A stretch of 12,750 bases of DNA, taken from assembly GCA_003248395.1 (NCBI GenBank), contig QFNA01000114.1:1-12750 (forward strand), given 5' to 3'. Below, in pieces: positions 7,887 through 12,750 of this stretch. Below the pieces are notes generated by a model. The model worked only from the letters and a program-made list of their open reading frames with translations, had not been told where the DNA came from and did no database searches. The position numbers were made by a program, and so were the translations under genes. The stretch's first letter is position 1. Every line of letters begins with the position of its first letter. The stretch comes from Citromicrobium sp. GTDB lineage: Bacteria > Pseudomonadota > Alphaproteobacteria > Sphingomonadales > Sphingomonadaceae.

Positions 7887-7960
7887 CGCGCCAGGAAGGA
7901 TTCGAACCTCCGACCGCCTGATTCGTAGTCAGGTACTCTATCCAGCTGAGCTACTGGCGC
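7884..7960 (-). tRNA. tRNA-Arg (anticodon ACG)
   Basis: The minus strand folds as a complete 77-nt cloverleaf with encoded CCA. The acceptor arms GCGCCAG and CTGGCGC pair fully and G is the discriminator base. The D-stem is GCTC/GAGT, and the anticodon stem CCTGA/TCAGG encloses the loop CTACGAA. The T-arm is GGAGG TTCGAAT CCTTC. The anticodon ACG (plus positions 7924-7926) would be edited to ICG to read CGU, CGC and CGA. Its 5' end overlaps the last 23 bases of the upstream mutT reading frame, so it may be cut out of a shared transcript. The terminator begins at its CCA. Confidence 0.97.
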
Positions 7961-8420
7961 GTTGGAGGGCGGCACATAGGCACGCGGCCAGCGCGACATC
8001 GAGTGGCGGTTTGTCGAGCGCGGCCAGTTCTGCCAGCGGCACCCACTCGATCGCGCCGCCCTCGAGGGCCTGCGGATCGCCCACCCATGTGCTGCAGGTG
8101 TAAAGCAGAATGACAATCGGCGCGTGGACGTTGTTCGCTGGCTCTTGTGCGAATCCTGCAGGTGTCAGCGCCTCCGTTGCTATGAAGATGCCAAGTTCCT
8201 CGCGGATTTCGCGAACCAGCGCATTTGCAGGCGTTTCGCCGGGTTCTACCTTTCCGCCGGGAAACTCCCATAGCCCCGCGTGGTGCTTCCCTTCGGGGCG
8301 GCGGTGCATCAGCACGCGCCCGTCTTCGCGCAGCAGCGCCAGCGCGACGACGCACAGCCATGTCGGATTATTTTCCAGTTTTCCGCTCCACCGAAACCTT
8401 TTTTTAACGGGTCGGGTCAT
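7938..8420 (-). CDS. mutT: Nudix hydrolase, MutT-type (8-oxo-dGTP diphosphatase)
   Basis: Enzymes of this type hydrolyse 8-oxo-dGTP to the monophosphate and so prevent A:T to C:G transversions. The Nudix box is complete at residues 56-78: GKVEPGETPANALVREIREE followed by LGI, which fits Gx5Ex7REUxEExGU. The leading VVALALLREDGRVLMHRRPE and HHAGLWEFPGG are typical of MutT. The frame is open to 8642, but the ATG at 8420 (MTRPVKKRFRWSG) has AGGGG just upstream and matches family length (160 residues). The 3' end is odd: the final codons RASSSAG and the TAG lie inside tRNA-Arg. A run of seven A follows the fifth codon. The exact substrate is inferred from similarity. Confidence 0.92.
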   Translation of the reverse strand: MTRPVKKRFRWSGKLENNPTWLCVVALALLREDGRVLMHRRPEGKHHAGLWEFPGGKVEPGETPANALVREIREELGIFIATEALTPAGFAQEPANNVHAPIVILLYTCSTWVGDPQALEGGAIEWVPLAELAALDKPPLDVALAACLCAALQRASSSAG

Positions 8421-8466
8421 ATTCCCCTGATTGTCAGCCAGCAATTGGCTTCGGGGGTAAATCCGG

Positions 8467-8646
8467 ATGTTCGCATTTCTTGGGAAACTGGGATGCGACG
8501 AAGGGGGCGCCACCGCCGTCGAATACGGGCTGATCCTCGCGTTGATCTTCCTCGCGACGCTTGCCGCATCCGACGCCGTCGGCAGGGAAGCGATCTCGAT
8601 GTGGAACGAGGTTTCCGATGCCGCTGTCGCGGCCATGGGCAACTGA
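8467..8646 (+). CDS. Flp-type (class IVb) pilin, full length
   Basis: Flp pilins are short prepilins assembled by the Tad machinery for surface attachment. This 59-residue protein has the layout expected: a short charged leader (MFAFLGKLGCDEGG), the processing site with GATAVEYGL, and a hydrophobic helix (LILALIFLATLAA). Cleavage would leave ATAVEYGLI as the mature N-terminus, with the conserved Glu at position 5. The C-terminal segment is acidic (MWNEVSDAAVAAMGN). The ribosome site is weak (GGGGGT about ten bases before the ATG). It is divergent from mutT with only 46 bases between, so its promoter must lie at least partly within mutT. No other Tad gene is present here. Confidence 0.82.
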   Translation: MFAFLGKLGCDEGGATAVEYGLILALIFLATLAASDAVGREAISMWNEVSDAAVAAMGN

Positions 8647-8767
8647 GGCGGGGACGTAGGTGACAGGGACTTAGGAGTTTTTCAACCTGTCGCCGTCAAT
8701 ACGAGGATTGCTCGCACCGATGGATCGGGATGAGCCGGGTATCGAAGATTCAAACAGGAGACGACAC

Positions 8768-8875
8768 ATGAAATTTCTCAAGCAGCTGCGCCGCAACGAA
8801 GAAGGCGCCACCGCTATCGAATACGGCCTGATTGCAGCAGCGCGCCCAACATCAATCGATACGACCAGCGACTAA
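8768..8875 (+). pseudogene. Second Flp-type pilin gene, truncated in its transmembrane helix
   Basis: The 35-residue reading frame begins like a canonical Flp pilin: MKFLKQLRRNEEG, then GATAIEYGLIAA at the processing site. Instead of the usual long hydrophobic helix (LIAALIAVAAI-like) it passes to ARPTSIDTTSD and stops. The mature product would be about 22 residues with almost no membrane helix, unlike the usual 40 or more. AGGAG stands nine bases upstream (AACAGGAGACGACAC) and a strong terminator follows, so transcription signals look intact. An internal deletion is the simplest reading; the junction near 8840 may be in frame. It could still give a small peptide. The pilin identity of the N-terminus is firm; the pseudogene status is inferred. 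Confidence 0.7.
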
Positions 8876-8891
8876 GTTTAACCTTCTCAAC

Positions 8892-8923
8892 AAGGCGGCG
8901 AGGCATTCCCTCGCCGCCTTTTT
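8892..8923 (+). terminator. Rho-independent terminator after the second pilin gene
   Basis: A perfect 12-bp stem AAGGCGGCGAGG (8892-8903) pairs with CCTCGCCGCCTT (8909-8920) around a five-base loop. T5 followed by CTTT closes it. It lies 16 bases after the pilin stop. Confidence 0.9.
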
Positions 8924-8950
8924 CTTTGCATCCAGCTATTTCCACCCGAA

Positions 8951-10429
8951 TCAGCGCCCGCGCACCACCAGCTTGACCTTTTGCCCGGCCTGCAGTTGCT
9001 CGCCAGATGCCAGTCCGTTCAGCACGCGGAACCGTTCTTCCTGTGCATTGCCATAGGCCATGCGCTGCGCGAGCGAGCGTACCGTATCGCCCCTCTGTAC
9101 CGTCACTACGTCGAGCACACGCGGCACCACGGCTGCCGCCTCCTGCTGCGAGATGCGCCGGACCGAGGAGAACATCGGGTTCAGCGTGCTCGCGCCGCCT
9201 GCCGGGGTCAGCGCCAGGAAATGATAGGCGCGATTGTTCGCAAATTCATAGGCGAACACCGTGACATCGACCGTGCCGCTGCCTGAATTGACGCGCGCCG
9301 TACCGTAAGCCGCGGGCAGACCATTGACCGTTGTCGACTGGATGTTCGATGGCGTGATCCGCTGCTGCTGGCTCAGGCCGTTGAACACGCTCGTCACGTA
9401 GGTTCGCAAATTGCCGTTGTAGGGCGCCAGCGTGAACTGTGCCTTCCCACTCTGCCCGCTCACGGTCACTGCACGCGTCCCATTGACGATGTAGAAGCCC
9501 TGCGGTGCGGTAAACGCCAGCCGCATTTCGGGGTGGGTGAATTGCCGACCCTCCACGATCCCCTGCGCGGGATCGTCTCCATACGTAAGTCCATCGATCC
9601 GCGTCAGGAAGGTATCACGATTGGTAATGCCCGTCGCGCCCTGCGCCTTGGACAGCGCGGTCTGCACGCGGCTCGCCGGATCGGGGTGGGTCGACGCCCA
9701 TTCGGGCAGCGTCGCGTTATCCTGGCCCATCAGCCGCGCATCGAGGGCATTCTGCGCGGCAAGGCTGGCCAGCACCATGCCCATGGCGCGCGGATCGTAA
9801 CCCGCGCCGTTGAGATAGCGAATGCCGAGTTCGTCGGCTTCAAGCTCCTGATTGCGCGAGAAGCTCAGCGTCAGCAGCTGCGAGCCCTGCATCGCGGCCT
9901 GGCCGATCTGCTGGCCGATCCCGCTATTGCCAAGCAGGATGCCCGAAAGAATCGCACCCGCCGCGCCCAGCAGCGAGTTGCGCGACGCCGCCGCCTGACG
10001 GCGCTGCGAGTGGCGCGCGGCGACGTGGCCGACCTCATGCCCCAGGACGGCCGCCAGTTCGGCTTCGTTGTTCATCAGCGAGACGAGCTGGCGCGTCGTA
10101 TAGATATAGCCGCCGGGAATCGCGAAAGCGTTGTTGACCGGGCTGTTGACCAGGCTGACGGTGAAACTGTCGCGCGCATTGCCGAGGCCCGATTGCACCG
10201 CGATATTCTTGCCCACCTGCTCGACATATTGCGCTTGCGGCCCGGTCATGGCCCCGCCGAATTCCGCCAGCAATTGCGGGTGTGCTTCGGCGCCAGTCTG
10301 CGCCTCGTTCTGCGAAATCGGCGCGGATGGCCCGGGTATCGACCCGCCACCGGGCATGCCGGCACAACCGGCCAGCGCGAGTGAAAACGTGGCCGTCGAT
10401 GCGGCAGCGATGGATTTGAAGCTAGGCAT
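8951..10429 (-). CDS. M48 family zinc metalloprotease, lipoprotein with C-terminal LysM-like domain
   Basis: Periplasmic M48 proteases of the BepA/YfgC type degrade or help fold outer-membrane proteins. The 492-residue protein has a lipoprotein signal peptide with lipobox LALAGC (C22). The zinc motif HEVGH is at residues 131-135, and ELEADELG at 195-202 gives the third ligand E195 with D199. NNAFAIPGGYIYTTRQLVSL, just before the zinc motif, is typical of M48. After a middle region of unassigned fold, a LysM-like domain follows from about residue 440 (VVTVQRGDTVRSLAQRM ... LQAGQKVKLV), which would bind peptidoglycan. The frame is open to 10531; the ATG at 10429 was chosen because GGGGAG stands just upstream and the lipoprotein signal begins there. 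It is monocistronic or follows accA by 118 bases. Confidence 0.93.
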   Translation of the reverse strand: MPSFKSIAAASTATFSLALAGCAGMPGGGSIPGPSAPISQNEAQTGAEAHPQLLAEFGGAMTGPQAQYVEQVGKNIAVQSGLGNARDSFTVSLVNSPVNNAFAIPGGYIYTTRQLVSLMNNEAELAAVLGHEVGHVAARHSQRRQAAASRNSLLGAAGAILSGILLGNSGIGQQIGQAAMQGSQLLTLSFSRNQELEADELGIRYLNGAGYDPRAMGMVLASLAAQNALDARLMGQDNATLPEWASTHPDPASRVQTALSKAQGATGITNRDTFLTRIDGLTYGDDPAQGIVEGRQFTHPEMRLAFTAPQGFYIVNGTRAVTVSGQSGKAQFTLAPYNGNLRTYVTSVFNGLSQQQRITPSNIQSTTVNGLPAAYGTARVNSGSGTVDVTVFAYEFANNRAYHFLALTPAGGASTLNPMFSSVRRISQQEAAAVVPRVLDVVTVQRGDTVRSLAQRMAYGNAQEERFRVLNGLASGEQLQAGQKVKLVVRGR

Positions 10430-10506
10430 GGGAATCTCCCCTGGTCTTGCGGCACACGCGATTCCCACCGGCGCGCGGCCCGGTTGCTTATAATCTGGGA
10501 ACAGGG

Positions 10507-10531
10507 GTGCCGGGCGTTTGGTTCCCGGCAC
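10507..10531 (-). terminator. GC-rich hairpin after accA, possible terminator without U-tract
   Basis: GTGCCGGG (10507-10514) and CCCGGCAC (10524-10531) form a perfect 8-bp stem 16 bases after the accA stop. On the accA strand the stem is followed by CCCTGTTCCC, not a U-run, so it may be a weak terminator or only an RNA-stabilising hairpin. The spacer from here to the M48 start shows no clear promoter. Confidence 0.4.
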
Positions 10532-10546
10532 GACACATCGCGCCGC

Positions 10547-11491
10547 TCAGCCTGCCATTTGCAGGAAGCGGTCCTCGCGCATCCGGCGGAGGTCGGCAGA
10601 GGAATGCGCGGACAGCCTGTCTAGCTCCTCGCCGATCGCCTCGCCCAGCGCAGTCGCGGCAGCGCGCGGGTCGCGATGTGCGCCGCCGACAGGCTCGGCA
10701 ACGATCCGGTCGATGACGCCCAGGCGCTCCAGATCCTGCGCGGTGACCTTCATCGCCTGCGCAGCATCGGGCGCCTTTTCCGCCGTACGCCAGAGGATCG
10801 AGGCACAGCCTTCGGGGCTGATGACCGAATAGACCGCATGTTCCATCATCAGCACGCGCTCGGCGCTGGCCAGTGCAACCGCGCCGCCCGATCCGCCCTC
10901 GCCGACGATGCTGGCGACCATCGGCACGGGCAAGGCAAGGCAGGCCTCGGTCGAGCGTGCGATGGCTTCCGCCTGCCCGCGCTCTTCGGCCTCGACGCCG
11001 GGAAACGCGCCCGACGTGTCGACCAGCGTCACCACGGGCAGGCCGAACCGGCCCGCCATGTCCATCAGGCGGATCGCCTTGCGATAGCCCTCGGGCTTGC
11101 CCATGCCGAAATTGTGCCGGATGCGGCTGGCAGTATCGTTGCCCTTCTCGTGCCCGATCAGCATGATCTTGCGACCGCCAAGCCGCGCGAAACCGCCGAG
11201 GATCGCCTCGTCCTCGCCATAGGATCGATCGCCCCCCAGCGGCACGAACTCGTCGAAGGCATGTTCGACATAGTCGCGAAAATGCGGCCGCGAGGGATGC
11301 CGCGCGACCTGTGTTTTCTGCCATGGGCTGAGCGACTGGTAAGTGCTGGCCAGCAGGTCGGCGCTCTTCAGTTCCAGCCGCTGGAGCTCGTTCGAAATAT
11401 CGACCTCGTCGCCGTCGGCCGCCGCGCGCAGTTCCGCGATGCGCTGTTCCAGCTCGGCGACCGGCTTTTCGAATTCGAGATAGGAAATCAT
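10547..11491 (-). CDS. accA: Acetyl-CoA carboxylase, carboxyltransferase subunit alpha
   Basis: AccA, with AccD, transfers the carboxyl group from carboxybiotin to acetyl-CoA, making malonyl-CoA for fatty-acid synthesis. The 314-residue length is normal. Family marks are the N-terminal coiled helix (MISYLEFEKPVAELEQRIAE), SLSPWQKTQVARHPSRPH and RSYGEDEAILGG. The central core carries GHEKGNDTASRIRHNFGMGK, PEGYRKAIRLM, VDTSGAFPGVEAEERGQAEA and SIVGEGGSGGAVALA. ISPEGCASILWR follows. The gene starts nine bases after the xerD stop with no good Shine-Dalgarno sequence (CTAGCGGCGCG precedes the ATG), so it may rely on translational coupling to xerD. accD is not in the window. Confidence 0.98.
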   Translation of the reverse strand: MISYLEFEKPVAELEQRIAELRAAADGDEVDISNELQRLELKSADLLASTYQSLSPWQKTQVARHPSRPHFRDYVEHAFDEFVPLGGDRSYGEDEAILGGFARLGGRKIMLIGHEKGNDTASRIRHNFGMGKPEGYRKAIRLMDMAGRFGLPVVTLVDTSGAFPGVEAEERGQAEAIARSTEACLALPVPMVASIVGEGGSGGAVALASAERVLMMEHAVYSVISPEGCASILWRTAEKAPDAAQAMKVTAQDLERLGVIDRIVAEPVGGAHRDPRAAATALGEAIGEELDRLSAHSSADLRRMREDRFLQMAG

Positions 11492-11500
11492 CGCGCCGCG

Positions 11501-12379
11501 CTAGTCGCTCGCGCGCATGCGGGCAAGAGGATGGCGTTCATTGACCAGCTTGACCAACCGCGAGGCATCGACATGCGTATAGATTTGTGTCGTCGCGATG
11601 TCGGCATGGCCAAGCATCGTCTGCAGCGCGCGCAGATCCGCTCCGCCCTCCAACAGATGCGTGGCAAAGGCATGGCGCAACACGTGCGGGCTGAGTTTTT
11701 CGGGCGCCAGGTCGGCGCGCACGGCGAGGTCTTTCAGCATCTGGAACAGGCGCACGCGCGTCAAATGGCGCTTGCGCGACGGGAACAGCCACGTCGATCC
11801 CACCGGTCGCACCGCCAGCCAGCGCGACAGAGCGTGGCTCGCCCGCGATCCCAGCGGCACCATGCGCGCCACCCCGCCCTTGCCCGTAACCGTCAGGAAC
11901 GGCGAATCGCGCGGCACCGCCGCCATCGGCAGCGACACCAGCTCGGTCGCCCGCAGGCCGGACCCATACAGCATTTCGATCATGGCGAGCAGCCGCACCG
12001 CCTCCGGCCTGTCGCTTTGCGCCTCTTCCTCTGCCTTTGCGAAGAGCACGTCCACTTCTGCGTGGCTCAAGATCTTGGGCAGGGGCCGCCGCGTCGCGGG
12101 TCGCGGCAGGGCGTGCGTGGGATCGTCTTCACGAACCCCCTCGTCGACGAGGAAACCGAAGAACTGGCGCAACGCCGAAATCTTGCGTGCCAGCGTCGAG
12201 GGGGCCAGCGACGACCAGCCCTGCCCCAGCTTGGCAAGCTGCGCCGCGGACGCTTTGCCCAAGTCTCCGCCGAGCAGTTCTTCCGCCTGTTTGAGATCGC
12301 GGCCATAGGCGAGCAGCGTATTGCGCGCCGCGCCCCGCTCGGCAGCGAGCATCGCGAGGAATTCGTCGATCGACGCCAT
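11501..12379 (-). CDS. xerD: Site-specific tyrosine recombinase XerD
   Basis: XerD with XerC resolves chromosome dimers at dif near the division septum, activated by FtsK. The 292-residue protein has an N-terminal SAM-like DNA-binding domain (about 1-95, with AYGRDLKQAEELL and LARKISALRQFFGFL). Its C-terminal catalytic domain contains the full set of residues: R143 in GSGLRATELVSL, K167 in TVTGKGG, H232 and R235 in SPHVLRHAFATHLL, H258 in MLGHADIATTQIYTHV, and the nucleophile Y267. The absence of an att site or other phage genes argues for the housekeeping enzyme over an integrase. XerC cannot be wholly excluded without alignment. The ATG lies four bases after the stop of the upstream gene, with accA nine bases downstream. 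Confidence 0.92.
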   Translation of the reverse strand: MASIDEFLAMLAAERGAARNTLLAYGRDLKQAEELLGGDLGKASAAQLAKLGQGWSSLAPSTLARKISALRQFFGFLVDEGVREDDPTHALPRPATRRPLPKILSHAEVDVLFAKAEEEAQSDRPEAVRLLAMIEMLYGSGLRATELVSLPMAAVPRDSPFLTVTGKGGVARMVPLGSRASHALSRWLAVRPVGSTWLFPSRKRHLTRVRLFQMLKDLAVRADLAPEKLSPHVLRHAFATHLLEGGADLRALQTMLGHADIATTQIYTHVDASRLVKLVNERHPLARMRASD

Positions 12380-12383
12380 CGAG

Positions 12384-12750
12384 TCAGGCGCGCGCGACCG
12401 CCTCCGCGGCGATCATCCGGGCCTCGGCCTCGAGCCCGACGCGGTTGAGTGCCGAGACAATGTGATAGAGGTGCCGCGCGGTCATTTGCTCCCAGTCATC
12501 ACCCTGCATGCCAAGACCGGCCAGCAGCGCGACGAGCGCACGATTCTCGACCCTCGCGGCAGCAGAAATCTGGCGCGTCCAGGCGGTTTCGCCCGCGAGG
12601 CTCACGCCCAGATCGCTCGCGTAATCGCCGACGTCGCCCTCGTCCATGCGACCAAGACCCGCCAGTCCGGCCAGCAGCATCTGCGCCTTGCGCTGTCCGG
12701 CAGAGGTGTCGTCACCGGCGAAACTGTCGAAATCGCCGCCACTCACCGCG
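12384..12750 (-). CDS. Conserved-looking hypothetical protein, C-terminal part only
   Basis: The reading frame is open at the right edge and ends at a TGA four bases before xerD. The roughly 121 visible residues are rich in Ala, Gly and Leu (MLLAGLAGLGRMDEGDVGDY, LVALLAGLGMQGDDWEQM, LYHIVSALNRVGLEAEARMI) and look like a run of amphipathic helices, possibly a repeat solenoid. There is no membrane segment or catalytic motif in this part. I do not recognise a named family; from memory, similar C-termini occur next to xerD in sphingomonads. A GTG at 12746 could serve as a start, but it has no ribosome site and the frame continues upstream, so the gene almost certainly begins outside the window. 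Tight spacing suggests one operon with xerD and accA. Confidence 0.75.
   Translation of the reverse strand, partial: AVSGGDFDSFAGDDTSAGQRKAQMLLAGLAGLGRMDEGDVGDYASDLGVSLAGETAWTRQISAAARVENRALVALLAGLGMQGDDWEQMTARHLYHIVSALNRVGLEAEARMIAAEAVARA

Noticed and set aside
7884..7960. tRNA-Arg as an integration site with adjoining island
   Set aside because: No duplicated tRNA 3' end or integrase is found near it; flanking genes look native in composition.
8655..8700. Imperfect inverted repeat GGTGACAGG / CCTGTCGCC between the two pilin genes
   Set aside because: It has a mismatch, a long loop and no following T-run, so I cannot call it a terminator or an operator.
8832..9056. Plus-strand frame spanning the end of the truncated pilin, the terminator and the M48 gene end
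   Set aside because: It runs through a strong terminator and into the opposite strand of a conserved gene, and has no recognisable family features.
10489..10494. Consensus TATAAT on the plus strand between accA and the M48 gene
   Set aside because: No plus-strand gene follows and there is no -35 box at the right distance. On the minus strand it does not align with a good -35 box either.
11501..12379. Phage or genomic-island integrase
   Set aside because: Length and motifs fit housekeeping XerD, the neighbours are housekeeping genes, and no att repeat, phage gene or composition change was seen.
10676..12448. Plus-strand open frame of 590 codons opposite accA and xerD
   Set aside because: It is antisense to two clearly conserved genes, has Arg/His-rich composition typical of a GC-rich shadow frame, matches no family I know and has no ribosome site.

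Overview
The window looks like an ordinary chromosomal segment from a GC-rich alphaproteobacterium, most likely a sphingomonad of the Erythrobacter type. That placement is inference from protein style and gene content: a long-form AhcY, paired M16 peptidases, Flp-type pilins, an M48 lipoprotein with a C-terminal LysM-like domain, and xerD next to accA. No marker such as rRNA is present. I see no defence island, prophage, insertion sequence or CRISPR array.

Layout. Positions 1-1097 (minus) hold most of ahcY (S-adenosylhomocysteine hydrolase). It is divergent from a 1-Cys Prx5-like peroxiredoxin (1277-1756, plus), and a near-perfect palindrome between them may be a repressor site. A strong terminator follows the peroxiredoxin. 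Next is a minus-strand pair of M16 zinc-peptidase genes (4678 down to 1837): the first product keeps the zinc motif and the second has lost it. From 7340 down to 4813 is a tightly packed minus-strand operon: hemerythrin-domain protein, a phospholipase D-like gene broken by an internal out-of-frame deletion, and folE (GTP cyclohydrolase I). A small zincin metallopeptidase (7430-7828, plus) diverges from it and converges on tRNA-Arg(ACG) (minus) through a symmetric terminator. The Nudix/MutT gene (8420-7938, minus) runs 23 nt into that tRNA gene and takes its stop codon from the tRNA's D-arm region. Two small Flp-type pilin genes follow on the plus strand: one full length (59 aa), one apparently truncated inside its membrane helix (35 aa). 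The rest is minus strand: an M48 lipoprotein protease, accA, xerD, and the C-terminal end of an unrecognised protein that runs off the right edge.

How the genes work together. Most are housekeeping: the methyl cycle (ahcY), peroxide removal, nucleotide-pool cleaning (mutT), pterin/folate synthesis (folE), fatty-acid synthesis (accA), chromosome dimer resolution (xerD), and envelope proteolysis (M16 pair, M48). The points most worth a second look are the two small-gene decays (the phospholipase D-like gene and the second pilin), the mutT/tRNA-Arg overlap, and the palindromic operator candidate over the ahcY promoter. I found no convincing new multi-gene system.
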